DNA of 60,257 nucleotides. Origin: Bacillota bacterium (lineage in GTDB: Bacteria; Bacillota; Clostridia; Lachnospirales; Bianqueaceae). Every line of letters begins with the position of its first letter. The stretch's first letter is position 1. The notes under the pieces were generated by a model. That model saw only the letters and a program-made list of their open reading frames with translations. It was not told where the DNA came from and did not search any database. Of the stretch, positions 17,902 through 27,533 are shown in pieces. The stretch is from the NCBI GenBank assembly GCA_017620135.1, contig JAFZQZ010000019.1:1-60257 (forward strand), written 5' to 3'. A program made the translations under genes and the position numbers.

Positions 17902-19035
17902 TTATTTCTCGAACTTGACGGTCTCACCGGTCTCGTAGGACTTAAAGCAGGCTTCCATGACCCGCAGGACACGCAGCGCGTGTTCCTGGGTAACGATCTG
18001 CTCGGCTTCGCCGTTGCAGACTTCTGCGAAGTTCTTGTACAGTTCATTATGGTCGAATTCCACTTTCGGAAGCGGAAGCTCTTCCACTGACTTACCACCC
18101 GTACGGGGTGCCATCGTCTTGGTCAGTCCGGCACCGGCCAGGATCGGTGTGGTATCCTTCTCATCCCAGCTGTTCAGACGGACCATCCGTCCCTGCAGTT
18201 TCCAGTTGAGGATCTCAGCGCTGCCCATATCGCCATAGATGCACCACAGCGGTTCGTTCACGAAGTGACAGGTACCAACTTCCAGATTGACTCTGAGACC
18301 GCTTTCGAAGGTGAGGGTCACCTGGATACCGTCATCGCATTCCGGGTTGGTGATATAGGAAAGATCGCAGTAGATCTTGGTGATCTTCTCACCTTTCATC
18401 ATCGCGACGATACGATCGATGATATGTACGCCCCAGTCCATCATCATGCCGCCGCCATACGCCTTAACGCCGCGCCAGTCGCCGGGGATCCCGCGGGAAC
18501 CCATGACTTTGCATTTGATGTTGAATACGTTGCCGATCAGTTTTTCTTCATAGATCTTTTTAATGATCAGATAATCTTCGTCCCACTCACGGTTCTGACG
18601 GGGATAGAAGACTTTGCCGGTCTCTTTGGATACAGCCATGACTTCCAGGAGTTCATTGGAATCGAGCATGACCGGTTTTTCACAGAGAACATGCTTTCCG
18701 GCACGCATTGCCTGGATAGCTTCTTCTTTATGCAGATGGTTCGGAGTCGCGATCAGGATGGCATCTACCGTGGGATCAGCCAGCATCGTTTCATAGTCGG
18801 GATAAACATACATGCCAAACCCTCTGGCCCATTCCTGGCGTGCGGGATCGATATCCACGATACCGGCCAGTTCCAGCATCTTGGAGATATCTGTCGTCGC
18901 AGGGCTGTCAAATCCCGGAACATGCGCGTCTTTGACGAAATAGATCGCGTTGCCTGTTCCGCTGAAGATCGCGACCGCGTGTCCGCCGCCCATACCGCCG
19001 CAGCCTACAATACCGATACGAATCTTTTTACCCAT
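17902..19035 (-). CDS. Gfo/Idh/MocA-family oxidoreductase
   Basis: A 377-residue NAD(P)-dependent dehydrogenase. The N-terminal Rossmann fold starts IGIVGCGGMGGGHAV, and the family's EKP motif is present as LCEKPVMLDSNE. The C-terminal half has the open beta-sheet domain with MMDWGVHIIDRIVAMM, where the histidine corresponds to the usual catalytic position. Members oxidise or reduce sugars, inositols and sugar derivatives. It stands alone between its own strong promoter and a terminator. A GTTTC-atcg-GAAAC inverted repeat (19065-19078) between promoter and start may bind a repressor. Substrate unknown. Confidence 0.87.
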   Translation of the reverse strand: MGKKIRIGIVGCGGMGGGHAVAIFSGTGNAIYFVKDAHVPGFDSPATTDISKMLELAGIVDIDPARQEWARGFGMYVYPDYETMLADPTVDAILIATPNHLHKEEAIQAMRAGKHVLCEKPVMLDSNELLEVMAVSKETGKVFYPRQNREWDEDYLIIKKIYEEKLIGNVFNIKCKVMGSRGIPGDWRGVKAYGGGMMMDWGVHIIDRIVAMMKGEKITKIYCDLSYITNPECDDGIQVTLTFESGLRVNLEVGTCHFVNEPLWCIYGDMGSAEILNWKLQGRMVRLNSWDEKDTTPILAGAGLTKTMAPRTGGKSVEELPLPKVEFDHNELYKNFAEVCNGEAEQIVTQEHALRVLRVMEACFKSYETGETVKFEK

Positions 19036-19064
19036 GATACTTCCCTTTCGAAAAGAAAATTATT

Positions 19065-19078
19065 GTTTCATCGGAAAC
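19065..19078. promoter_or_regulatory. small inverted repeat, possible operator
   Basis: GTTTC and GAAAC arms around ATCG, placed between the promoter at 19113-19141 and the start codon at 19035. Position fits a repressor site, but the arms are only five bases. Confidence 0.3.
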
Positions 19079-19112
19079 TTATTAAAGATGTTTTAAAAAT
19101 GTCCCAAAGAGA

Positions 19113-19141
19113 ATAATATCGTAAATCTGCCAAAAAGTCAA
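19113..19141 (-). promoter_or_regulatory. promoter of the oxidoreductase at 17.9-19.0 kb
   Basis: Minus-strand -35 TTGACT (19141-19136), 17-base spacer, -10 TATTAT (19118-19113). Confidence 0.78.
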
Positions 19142-19160
19142 GCCCTGTTCCTGCGCTTTT

Positions 19161-20336
19161 TTATATTTCCTTGTTGTCATGCTCTTTCAGGTATTCCATA
19201 GCGATCGCCGCGTGCAGTGCCGCGCCGACCTCCAGCCCTTCCTCCGCGGGAAGAAAATGATCCGAATGGAGAGGATAAGGGCTCCCGGCGCCGATATGAT
19301 AAAAACAGCCGGAGCCGCATTCTTCCACGAAGAAACCAAAGTCTTCAGAGATCATCTTGGGTTCATCGATCATTACGACGTGATCTTTTCCCAGGAGCGA
19401 GACCGCTGTTTTCTCACACAGCTTTGTTTCCGGATCCGTATTGACGATACCGCTGCCAGGCTGGTTGAGGACCAGCTCGATCCTTGTACCTGCTTCATCG
19501 GAGATCCTGTTAAGCTTCTCCTTCAGCGCATCAAGCAATTTTGCCCGGCTGTCCCGGCCGAGCGTTCGAATGATCCCATGAAACTCGGCGTAATCCGCGA
19601 CGATGTTGCGCACGGTGCCTGCTCTGATCGCGCCTATGCTGACGGCGCTCTTTTCCGGCAGCAGGATCTCGGGAAGTTTCAAAAGTTCCGGGATCATTTT
19701 GCAGGAAGCTTCGATCGCATCGATACCAAGTTCCCTGGTCGCTCCATGAGCGCTTTTCCCGTGGACAAAAACATCCATCGAATCAGAAGCCGCGTAAAAC
19801 TTGCCGTAACGGATCCCGATCTGACCGGCCGGGATGGCAGGATCCACATGAGCGCCGAATACTGCGCTGACATTTTCCATGCACCCTTCTCTGATCATTC
19901 TTTGGGCTCCGCCGTCTCCTTCCTCATCCGGCTGGAAGAAGAACCGTAGCGTGCCCGGCAGTTCGTCCCTGTGATCTGCCAGAAGCCGGGCCGCGCCGAG
20001 AAGCGCTGTCGTATGCACATCATGTCCACAGGCGTGCATCATCCCCGGTACTTCAGAAGAGAAATCACAGCCGGTCCGTTCCTGAACCGGCAGCGCATCC
20101 ATGTCCGCGCGCAGCGCAACGACTGGACCATCCTTCTTTCCGACAAGTTCTCCTATGATGGCCGTTCCAAGCACACGTCTGGTCTTGATGCCAAGGTTCT
20201 GAAGATACTCTTCTACCAGGGCAGAAGTCTTATATTCCCGGTTGCCGATCTCCGGATGACGGTGGATCGTTTTCCTGATCTTCCTCAATTCTTCCGCGAT
20301 GCCGGCTGCTTCTTCCTTCCAGTTGATCATACTCAT
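19161..20336 (-). CDS. M20D amidohydrolase, probable N-acetyl-diaminopimelate deacetylase
   Basis: A 391-residue zinc-type amidohydrolase of the M20D family. Metal ligands lie in MMHACGHDVHTT and QPDEEGDGGA, with a further histidine in GKSAHGA. M20D enzymes remove acyl groups from amino acids such as hippurate or N-acetyl-diaminopimelate. The ATGA overlap with lysA, which in turn overlaps dapH, makes the acetyl-diaminopimelate step the best assignment: DapH acetylates, a deacetylase frees LL-diaminopimelate, and LysA acts on the meso form. The aminotransferase and epimerase of that branch are not in the window. A general amino-acid deacylase remains possible. Confidence 0.8.
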   Translation of the reverse strand: MSMINWKEEAAGIAEELRKIRKTIHRHPEIGNREYKTSALVEEYLQNLGIKTRRVLGTAIIGELVGKKDGPVVALRADMDALPVQERTGCDFSSEVPGMMHACGHDVHTTALLGAARLLADHRDELPGTLRFFFQPDEEGDGGAQRMIREGCMENVSAVFGAHVDPAIPAGQIGIRYGKFYAASDSMDVFVHGKSAHGATRELGIDAIEASCKMIPELLKLPEILLPEKSAVSIGAIRAGTVRNIVADYAEFHGIIRTLGRDSRAKLLDALKEKLNRISDEAGTRIELVLNQPGSGIVNTDPETKLCEKTAVSLLGKDHVVMIDEPKMISEDFGFFVEECGSGCFYHIGAGSPYPLHSDHFLPAEEGLEVGAALHAAIAMEYLKEHDNKEI

Positions 20337-21607
20337 CGTTTTTGCTGAAACTCCTGATCGATATCGAATGTAGCGAACAGATCCTTCAGTTCTTCCGGAC
20401 GCCGGATCTGTTTCAGCTTTCCGTCCTTTTGCAGCAGATACTCTCCGCAGCGGGTCCGTCCGTTATAGTTGTAGCCCATTGACCGGCCATGTGCGCCGGA
20501 ATCGCCGATCACCAGAAGATCGCCGATCTCTACCTTCGGCAGTTTGCGGTCGATGGCGAATTTATCGTTGTTCTCGCACAGCTGGCCGACCACGTCCACC
20601 ACGGGATCGTCTTCTGACGGTATCTTACCGAGTACCCGGATCTCGTGATAGGCTCCGTACATAGCCGGACGCATCATGTCACAGGCTGAAGCATCTACCC
20701 CGACATACTCCTTATAGATATGTTTGAGCCCGACGACCTTTGTCAGCAGATATCCGTGCGGCCCGGTGATGTAGCGTCCCATTTCCGTACAAAGGGCCGG
20801 CTCCATCCCGGCCGCTTTCAGGATACGGTCGTAAAGTTCATGTACTTTTTCTCCGATCCGCAGGATATCCACAGGTTTTTCTTCCGGTCGGTAAGGGATG
20901 CCGATCCCGCCGGAAAGGTCGATGAACGACAGCGTGATCCCTGTCTTCTCACGGATCTCCAGCGCCAGAGGGAAAAGCTCCTCACACAGTTTGGGATAAT
21001 AGGTCTCGTCCAGCGAACAGCTCTGAAGAAACGCATGAAGACCGAACTTTTTCACGCCCAGCTCTTTCAGTTTCCGATAAGCTTCCAGAAGCTGCTCTTT
21101 CATCATCCCGTATTTGGAATCAAAGAGATGTCCCATGATGGCGTTGCTCATTGCGAACTGCCCGGGGTTGTAACGGCAGCAGATCGTATCGGGAATCGGC
21201 AGCCCTTCTTCACGCAGGGCCGCGTCCATCTGATCGACCTGCGTCAGGTCATCGAGATTGATGATCCCGCCAAGTTTTGCCGCGTGTACATATTCTTCCG
21301 GTTCTGTCTCGTTGGAAGATAAAACGATCCACTCCCCGACGATCCCTGACCGACGACTGAGTTCCAGTTCTGTCACAGACGCGCAGTCCGTTCCGCATCC
21401 AAGGCTTTTCAAAAGCCGAAGTATGGCCGGCACCGGCGCTGCCTTGACCGCGAAATACTCACGGAATCCTTTGTTCCAGGCAAAAGCCTGCTGCACGTTT
21501 GCCACGGTTTCCCGTATCCCCTGCTCGTCATAGATGAGCATAGGTGTGGGATAGATTTCCGTATAAGCTCTTGCCTCTTCCAGACTAAACGGCAGTTCTT
21601 TTCTCAT
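20333..21607 (-). CDS. lysA: diaminopimelate decarboxylase
   Basis: A 424-residue fold-type III PLP enzyme that removes CO2 from meso-diaminopimelate to form lysine. The PLP lysine is K55 in YFAVKAAP. The glycine-rich phosphate site SGGIGIPY, the ExGRY motif (EMGRYITGP) and the C-terminal active-site cysteine in [10 protein letters not shown] are all present. Genes on both sides overlap as ATGA, giving a dapH-lysA-M20 operon. Its sequence is of the subgroup that carries the CENND motif and a [17 protein letters not shown] ending. Confidence 0.9.
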   Translation of the reverse strand: MRKELPFSLEEARAYTEIYPTPMLIYDEQGIRETVANVQQAFAWNKGFREYFAVKAAPVPAILRLLKSLGCGTDCASVTELELSRRSGIVGEWIVLSSNETEPEEYVHAAKLGGIINLDDLTQVDQMDAALREEGLPIPDTICCRYNPGQFAMSNAIMGHLFDSKYGMMKEQLLEAYRKLKELGVKKFGLHAFLQSCSLDETYYPKLCEELFPLALEIREKTGITLSFIDLSGGIGIPYRPEEKPVDILRIGEKVHELYDRILKAAGMEPALCTEMGRYITGPHGYLLTKVVGLKHIYKEYVGVDASACDMMRPAMYGAYHEIRVLGKIPSEDDPVVDVVGQLCENNDKFAIDRKLPKVEIGDLLVIGDSGAHGRSMGYNYNGRTRCGEYLLQKDGKLKQIRRPEELKDLFATFDIDQEFQQKR

Positions 21608-22308
21608 AGTGTCCTGAGCGCCTCTTCCAGTGCGGTTTTCTGACTGGTCCCTTCATCTTTGATCTTGATCACTTTTGCCGGACATCCGGCGACGACCACA
21701 TTCTCCGGTACGTCTTTTGTGACGATCGCGCCGGCGGCGACGACGGCTCCTTTGCCCACATGTACGCCTTCGATGACGACCGCGTTCGCGCCGACAAGCA
21801 CGTTATCCTCAATAACGACAGGCGTCGCGGAAGCGGGCTCGATCACACCGGCCAGCACAGCGCCGGCGCCGATATGGCAGTTCTTTCCGACCGTTGCCCG
21901 ACCGCCCAGTACAGCGCCCATATCGATCATGGTCCCTTCACCGATGACCGCGCCGATATTGATCACAGCCCCCATCATAATGACGGCCTTGCTTCCGATC
22001 GTGACCTGTTCGCGGATGATGGCGCCCGGTTCGATCCTCGCGTCGATCTCTTTCAGGTCCAGCATGGGGATCGCGCTGTTGCGGCGGTCGTTCTCGATCA
22101 CAAGGTCTTCGATCCTGTCTTTGTTCGTCTCGATGATTCCCGAAAGATCTTTCCAGTCTCCGAAGACGATCTTGTCGCCTGTTCCGAAGACTTTCGCCTT
22201 ATCACCGAAATCGATCGGTTCTTTTTCTTTCAGATACAGTTTGACAGGCGTTTTCTTTTCAGCTTCGGCAATGTAGCGGATAATTTCCTGTGCGTTCATC
22301 AAATTCAT
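21604..22308 (-). CDS. dapH: tetrahydrodipicolinate N-acetyltransferase
   Basis: A 234-residue acyltransferase that transfers acetyl from acetyl-CoA to tetrahydrodipicolinate in the acetyl branch of lysine and cell-wall diaminopimelate synthesis. The N-terminal 80 residues ([18 protein letters not shown]) are specific to DapH. The C-terminal half is a left-handed beta-helix with hexapeptide repeats ([19 protein letters not shown]). Length matches the Bacillus enzyme. Two starts are possible: 22308 (short spacing to GAGGG) and 22299 (longer spacing). It is first in the lysine operon. Confidence 0.94.
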   Translation of the reverse strand: MNLMNAQEIIRYIAEAEKKTPVKLYLKEKEPIDFGDKAKVFGTGDKIVFGDWKDLSGIIETNKDRIEDLVIENDRRNSAIPMLDLKEIDARIEPGAIIREQVTIGSKAVIMMGAVINIGAVIGEGTMIDMGAVLGGRATVGKNCHIGAGAVLAGVIEPASATPVVIEDNVLVGANAVVIEGVHVGKGAVVAAGAIVTKDVPENVVVAGCPAKVIKIKDEGTSQKTALEEALRTL

Positions 22309-22411
22309 GGCCCTCTTTTCTTTAGGACTTTAAAATGGTAAATCTCATGATAACACAAATCGCCGGTCAATGCTATCGCACTAACCGACGATTTTTCATG
22401 TGTTTTCTGCC

Positions 22412-24037
22412 TTATTGCATTTCATAACTCACAAAGGCGAACCGTTTGGAGTCTGCTGCCCAGGAGTTGACGTTGATACTTCCCTGCCCGCCGAAGAAGG
22501 AAAGGAGACGGCGGCGGTTCGATCCGTCGGAATCCATCAGCCACAGCTCGACCTGCATGTTCGGTAGGTGCTCGTAGGGTGAAAGGTGTCCGACATGATA
22601 AGCAATATTGACGACTTTCTTTCCGTCCGGCGACACATGACCGAACCAGTTGTTAAGCTCCTCGAAAGTCATCTGTGTCTGCTCGGATCCGTCTCTTTTC
22701 ATCCTCCAGACCTGCATCAGACCCGTACGGGTCGAAATAAACCAGATATACTCCCCGTCCGGCGAATATTCCGGACCATCGTTAAAGCCTTCGAACGTCA
22801 GGCGTTTTTCCGTTCCGCTGCCGTCCGCCGGGATGGTATAGATATCCACATGCCGTTCCCCATCGACCTGGCGGAAAGCGCAGTAAGTAAGTTCCTTGCA
22901 GTCCGGGCTCCATCCGTGAAGAAAGCTCGGCCCTTCGGGGGTGATCTGTTTGGCGACGCCTGTCGCAAACGGGATCGTGTAGATCAGGGATGTCCAGCCT
23001 TTTCCGCCGCGCGGTCCATGGCTCACCGCCACGCCCGATCCGTCCGCCGCCAGCACATGGTCGTTGTTGCAGTTATCGCATTCTCCGGTCTCGATGAGGC
23101 GCTCGCTGCCGTCTTTCATACTGTAGGCATACAGATGTCCTTCGCTGTTGTAGATCAGTTCATCTGTCGCAGCGAGCCAGTTGGGGGCTTCGATCGTCTT
23201 GTCGTAGGATCTCAGGGTAGTGATCTCCCCTGTTTCGATATTCATCACGTTCAGATAACTCTTGTTTTTGCGCCCTTGTCCTAATCTCGCCATCTGGTCT
23301 ACGATCTCATTCATTTCTTCAAAGAGATCGCCGCTAAACTGATCCTGGTCCACGATATGCGGCAGTCCGTGCGCACGGGAGATCTCGAAGCATCCTCTCA
23401 GGTCGACAGCTCCCTTGCCTATAACGACCGGCTGCTTATCTTCGGAGAAATCCTTATAATGGATAGATGCAGTCCGGTACAGATTCCGTTTGATCAGCGC
23501 GATCTCGTCTTCGCCCGCGTAATGGACCCAGCCGGCGTCCACCTGCGCGTAGACACGGTTCTGACAAAGATCCAGGAGGTATTCATACGCTGTCTTTCCG
23601 CCTATCTTCGTTTCGATGTCCGTGGCTTCGTTATGAATCAGCAGTTTCGCGCCTGCCTTGGCGATCTCATCCGCTACGGTCATATATTCCATCGATGCTT
23701 TCTGAAGAGAAAGATCATTCAGTTCCCTCGGAGATTTTACTACGATATAACGGATCCCGTATTTCTCGCAGAACTCTTTGATGTATTCGGCTTTCCCTGC
23801 AAGGTTTCCTGCAAAGAAATGGACCGAAATGATCCCGAGCCCCATCTCTTTGATCTTCGGATACAGTGCTTCGAATGTTTCCACCGGCCAGATCGCCTTT
23901 TCCAGCCCCGGGATGGGATCGATGGCCACACAGGGTTCGATCAGCGCATACCCCATGTCTTTCAGCTTTTTCAGGGTCTCTTCCGTCCCCAAAGGACTGT
24001 TGAAACAAATACCGAACAGTTGAGCTCCAAGAATCAT
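22412..24037 (-). CDS. fusion of sugar-phosphate isomerase-type TIM barrel and TolB-like beta-propeller
   Basis: A 541-residue protein with two domains. Residues 1-260 form a xylose isomerase-like TIM barrel, with likely metal ligands in LLIHNEATD, QVDAGWVHY, ASIHYKDF and IVDQDQ. Residues about 265-541 form a propeller with PD40/TolB-type blades: WSPDCKELTYC, YSPDGEYIWFIST, VSPDGKKVVNIAY, WAADSKRFAFVSY. This blade set recalls oligogalacturonate lyases and TolB-like proteins. No signal peptide, so cytoplasmic. It follows a Gfo/Idh/MocA gene by 30 bases; such pairs usually process an uncommon sugar. The join has no frameshift. Exact reaction unknown. Confidence 0.8.
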   Translation of the reverse strand: MILGAQLFGICFNSPLGTEETLKKLKDMGYALIEPCVAIDPIPGLEKAIWPVETFEALYPKIKEMGLGIISVHFFAGNLAGKAEYIKEFCEKYGIRYIVVKSPRELNDLSLQKASMEYMTVADEIAKAGAKLLIHNEATDIETKIGGKTAYEYLLDLCQNRVYAQVDAGWVHYAGEDEIALIKRNLYRTASIHYKDFSEDKQPVVIGKGAVDLRGCFEISRAHGLPHIVDQDQFSGDLFEEMNEIVDQMARLGQGRKNKSYLNVMNIETGEITTLRSYDKTIEAPNWLAATDELIYNSEGHLYAYSMKDGSERLIETGECDNCNNDHVLAADGSGVAVSHGPRGGKGWTSLIYTIPFATGVAKQITPEGPSFLHGWSPDCKELTYCAFRQVDGERHVDIYTIPADGSGTEKRLTFEGFNDGPEYSPDGEYIWFISTRTGLMQVWRMKRDGSEQTQMTFEELNNWFGHVSPDGKKVVNIAYHVGHLSPYEHLPNMQVELWLMDSDGSNRRRLLSFFGGQGSINVNSWAADSKRFAFVSYEMQ

Positions 24038-24067
24038 TTCGTGCCTCCTTTTCTGCTGCTTTTCTGA

Positions 24068-25270
24068 TTACTTAAAGGTCATTCCCTTATCCGCCAGTGC
24101 TTTCAGCAGGACTTCTGACGGTTTAACTTCGACCCAGCGGCCTTCTTTCGCGCTCTTCAGACACGCTTCCACGATCCGAACGATATAATCCGCTTCCGTG
24201 AAGGTAGCGTAGTTGACTTCCGCGCCTCTTAAGGTCCGGTAGAACTCGCTGATCGTATTCTTCAGCGCGTCCGCCCATCCTACGGAATGGCCGGAAGAAA
24301 GCTGCGCATAGCGAACTACATCTCCGCTCACCATATCCGGACCCGCGAAGCGTACGATATTACCGATCTGACGATGGTTGATATCCAGCTTGTCCGCGTA
24401 TTCCTGCTGCCAGGTCATGGAATAGTTAGAGCCGTCCACATCGACCTGAAGATCGTTTTTATGTCCGCCCGCGACCTGCGACAGAGTCACCTGACCTTTG
24501 GTACCGTCATCGAATTCAACAATGACAAAAGCGGAATCCTCTGAGGAGATATCTACCAGTTCATATTCATCCGGCGCTGCCGTCTCAAAAGTTTTTACCT
24601 GCTTCAGAGGCTTTTTGCGCTGTGGGATCACTGTCTGCATATCGCACAGTACTTTAACGATCTTATGTCCGGTCACATACTGAACGGTATCAAACCAATG
24701 GGAACCGATATCCGCGATCGTCCGGGATACGCCGCCAAGCGCGGGAACCACACGCCAGTTATAATCCGTATCATACATCATCCAGTCCTGCAGATAGTGA
24801 CCGCGGACCGCATAGACCTTGCCGACAGGACCAAGCGGATCATTGATCTCTCCGTGGATCCGCTCATGCATTTCACGGACCATCGCGTTCTGTCGATAGT
24901 TGAAGTTTACACCAGCTTTGGTTCCCTTTTCAACTACCAATCGTGCCAATTCTTCCGTTTCCCGGCTGTTCATACCCAGCGGCTTCTCACAGTACGCATA
25001 GGCGCCAAATTCGATCACGTCCTTCGCGATCTGGAAATGAGTATTGTTAGGCGTGCAAATGTGCACAACGTCCGGTTTTTCCTTTTCCAGCATTTCCTTA
25101 TAATCAGTATACCATGCAGGGATCGCCTGCTCCTCCGCCAGTTTCTTCGCGGATGCCTCAAACATCTCGGAGATAGCTACGATCTGTGTTCCGGGGATCC
25201 GGCGGATCGCTTCCATATGCTGCTTTCCGATAAATCCTCCACCAATAACGGCTACACGTAAAGTTTCCAT
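24068..25270 (-). CDS. Gfo/Idh/MocA-family oxidoreductase
   Basis: A 400-residue NAD(P)-dependent dehydrogenase. It has VAVIGGGFIGKQH at the Rossmann start, YCEKPLGMN as the EKP motif, and IADIGSHWFDTVQYVTG holding the conserved D-x-G-x-H histidine. Longer members of this type act on sugars or inositol-like compounds in the cytoplasm. It leads an operon with the TIM-propeller fusion and is divergent from an AraC gene, whose product may control it. A good AGGAGG site supports the start. Confidence 0.88.
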   Translation of the reverse strand: METLRVAVIGGGFIGKQHMEAIRRIPGTQIVAISEMFEASAKKLAEEQAIPAWYTDYKEMLEKEKPDVVHICTPNNTHFQIAKDVIEFGAYAYCEKPLGMNSRETEELARLVVEKGTKAGVNFNYRQNAMVREMHERIHGEINDPLGPVGKVYAVRGHYLQDWMMYDTDYNWRVVPALGGVSRTIADIGSHWFDTVQYVTGHKIVKVLCDMQTVIPQRKKPLKQVKTFETAAPDEYELVDISSEDSAFVIVEFDDGTKGQVTLSQVAGGHKNDLQVDVDGSNYSMTWQQEYADKLDINHRQIGNIVRFAGPDMVSGDVVRYAQLSSGHSVGWADALKNTISEFYRTLRGAEVNYATFTEADYIVRIVEACLKSAKEGRWVEVKPSEVLLKALADKGMTFK

Positions 25271-25315
25271 GATCAGACCTCCTGTAGAAAGATTGAATGA
25301 TTTTTTGTTCGTTCT

Positions 25316-25381
25316 ATTGATTATATTCTATCATTCTAACATAGAATCAATCTATCATATTTATTCGATTTATGTTATAAT
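25316..25381. promoter_or_regulatory. divergent regulatory region with nested repeats and a TATAAT box
   Basis: Between the oxidoreductase (minus) and the AraC gene (plus) lie nested inverted repeats: ATTGATT/AATCAAT (25316-25322, 25345-25351) around ATTCTAT/ATAGAAT (25325-25331, 25341-25347). A direct repeat TCTATCAT occurs at 25327 and 25351. A perfect TATAAT at 25376-25381 faces the AraC gene. The core TCTATCA ends 18 bases before it, as at the glycosidase promoter near 55.7 kb. Confidence 0.6.
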
Positions 25382-25410
25382 CGTCACATCAATTCAAAGG
25401 AGCCATCTTC

Positions 25411-26136
25411 ATGCCAAATCTTGAAAAACAGCTTCGGTATATGGAATATGTACAGCGGGAAGCAGGAGTCAGGCACCAGAGCACGGAAGAAGACAACCGG
25501 ATCTGGGAACTGATCAAGGCCGGTGATCTTCGGTCAGTCGACGCACTGCGATACAACATGGAACACCACCTGGCAGGCACGACCTCCAAAGATCCTCTTC
25601 GAAACGCCAAGTATATCCTGGTCGCCGTTTGTACGCTGGCCGGGCGGGCTGCCATGTCAGCCGGGATGGAACCCGAACGTTCCAATACCGCCAGCGACCT
25701 TTTTATCCAGCGGGCGGATGTGATGGATGATATTGAGCAGATCGATCAGCTGATGATCGAAGTTGTCCGCTTCTATACGATGGAAGTCGCCGCCCTGGAT
25801 AAGAAATCGGTGTTTTCCCTGAATGTGAGCCGAGCGCTGGACTATATCTATCTGCACCTGCATGAACCCATCACCGTAGAAGAGGTCGCAAACGCTGTCG
25901 GCATCAGCCGAGGGTACTTTTCTTCTCTTTTCAAGCAGGAGCTGGGAATAGGTGTTGCTGAATACATTCTGAGCAAACGAATGGAAGCCGCGCGCAACAT
26001 GCTTCGGTATTCGGATATGTCCTATGCGGAGATCAGTCAGGTTCTGGCTTTCAGCTCCCAGAGCCACTTTATCGCTGTTTTCAAGAAAGCTAACGGATGT
26101 ACACCGAAAGAATACCGGATGAGGGAAGCACAATGA
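25411..26136 (+). CDS. AraC-family transcription regulator
   Basis: A 241-residue regulator. The N-terminal 130 residues are helical and lack the usual cupin; they resemble the small helical sensor of some AraC proteins. The C-terminal two-helix-turn-helix domain covers about 137-238 (VEEVANAVGISRGYFSSLFK and the second helix near YAEISQVLAFSSQSHF, ending CTPKEYR). It overlaps the MATE gene as ATGA and faces an oxidoreductase operon, so it may control one or both. Confidence 0.85.
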   Translation: MPNLEKQLRYMEYVQREAGVRHQSTEEDNRIWELIKAGDLRSVDALRYNMEHHLAGTTSKDPLRNAKYILVAVCTLAGRAAMSAGMEPERSNTASDLFIQRADVMDDIEQIDQLMIEVVRFYTMEVAALDKKSVFSLNVSRALDYIYLHLHEPITVEEVANAVGISRGYFSSLFKQELGIGVAEYILSKRMEAARNMLRYSDMSYAEISQVLAFSSQSHFIAVFKKANGCTPKEYRMREAQ

Positions 26137-27533
26137 CAAAACGATTTGACTGGAAAGACTTTCTGAAACGCCTGGCTGTCATCGCCATTCCCGTAGCTCT
26201 GCAAAATCTCCTCACGACCACCGCCAGTATGCTCGATACCATGATGGTCGCCCCGCTGGGTGAACTGTCTGTCGGTGCGCTCGGACTTTGCGCGCAGTTT
26301 TCCTCTCTGATGTTTTCCTGTTACTGGGGTTTTGTCGGAGGAGGCGGCCTGTTCTTCGCGCAGTACTGGGGTTCGAAGGAGGATGACGGTATTGAGCGCT
26401 CCTATGGTGTTACCCTCTGCTTCATGATGTTCGTGGCAGTCACCTTTGCCTCACTGGCACTATTCGCGCCGGAACTGATGATGCGGCTGTATACCGACAA
26501 GGAATCGATCCGCGTGATCGGTGTCAAGTATCTGCGGATCGTCGGATTTGCCTATATCTTCCAGGTCCTTTCGATGTGTATGAGCGTCCTGCTTCGTTCT
26601 ACCGAGCGCGTACGCATCCCACTTTACGCTTCCATCGCGTCCGTCGCGACCAACCTCTTCCTGAATTATGTACTGATCTTCGGACGTTTGGGATTTCCCG
26701 CGCTGGGTATCCAGGGTGCGGCCATCGCAACGGTCGCCGCGGCCGTGGTGAATGCGGCTGTCATCTATATCATATGTGCTGTCAAAAAATATCCGTATCT
26801 GTTCCGGATCCGCGGGCACTTCCGCTGGAATTTGCCGTTTATCAAGCTTTATCTGAAAAAATGTTTCCCGATCATCTGCAATGAACTGCTGATCGGTATC
26901 GGCAACATGGTCATCAATATCACTTTAGGCCGCCAGCCGGAGTATGTCATAGCGGCAGTCGCTGTCTTCCGCACACTGGAAGGTCTGGTCATCGGTTTCT
27001 TTGCCGGATTCACGAACGCCGCTTCCATCCTGGTCGGCAAGCTTGTCGGCGCGGGCGAACTGGACACGGCCTACGAACGGGCCAAACGGCTGGTCTATCT
27101 CTGCAGCAGTGTGATTTTCTGCGTCGGACTCATCATATTTGCTTTCCATAAGCCTATTCTTACGGCCATGAGCCTTTCCGGACCGTCCTATGAAGCCGGA
27201 ACGATCATTCTGGCCATCTATCTGTTCGTTTCTATCATCCGTATGGGCAACTGGATCCACAACGATACCTACCGTTCCGCCGGTGACGCCGTTTATGGGA
27301 CTGTGCTGGAAATCGTTTTCATGTACGTCATGCTGATGCCGGCTGTCCTTTTATCCGGTTTCGTCTTCCACGCGCCATACTGGGTCGTATTCCTGTGCTG
27401 CTATATCGATGAGCCCATCCGGTATTTCCTGATGCAGCGGCACCTTTACTCCGGCAAGTGGATCAAACCGGTCACGGATGTCGGCAAAGCCACTCTGCCC
27501 GCGTTCATGGAAAAGCGGAAAAAGACAGCATAG
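26133..27533 (+). CDS. MATE-family efflux transporter
   Basis: A 466-residue integral membrane protein with about twelve helices in two related halves. It matches the multidrug and toxic compound extrusion family throughout, including IPVALQNLLTTTASMLDTMM at the start of the first half. These exporters use sodium or proton gradients. I start it at ATG 26133, which overlaps the AraC stop; the frame is open 12 codons earlier only because it runs inside that gene. The gene ends exactly where the convergent AraC gene ends. Confidence 0.92.
   Translation: MTKRFDWKDFLKRLAVIAIPVALQNLLTTTASMLDTMMVAPLGELSVGALGLCAQFSSLMFSCYWGFVGGGGLFFAQYWGSKEDDGIERSYGVTLCFMMFVAVTFASLALFAPELMMRLYTDKESIRVIGVKYLRIVGFAYIFQVLSMCMSVLLRSTERVRIPLYASIASVATNLFLNYVLIFGRLGFPALGIQGAAIATVAAAVVNAAVIYIICAVKKYPYLFRIRGHFRWNLPFIKLYLKKCFPIICNELLIGIGNMVINITLGRQPEYVIAAVAVFRTLEGLVIGFFAGFTNAASILVGKLVGAGELDTAYERAKRLVYLCSSVIFCVGLIIFAFHKPILTAMSLSGPSYEAGTIILAIYLFVSIIRMGNWIHNDTYRSAGDAVYGTVLEIVFMYVMLMPAVLLSGFVFHAPYWVVFLCCYIDEPIRYFLMQRHLYSGKWIKPVTDVGKATLPAFMEKRKKTA

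Noticed and set aside
22309..22411. Lysine riboswitch ahead of dapH
   Set aside because: The gap is about 100 bases and is taken up by a 10-pair imperfect hairpin (AAATCG...CGATTTTT), too short for an L-box.
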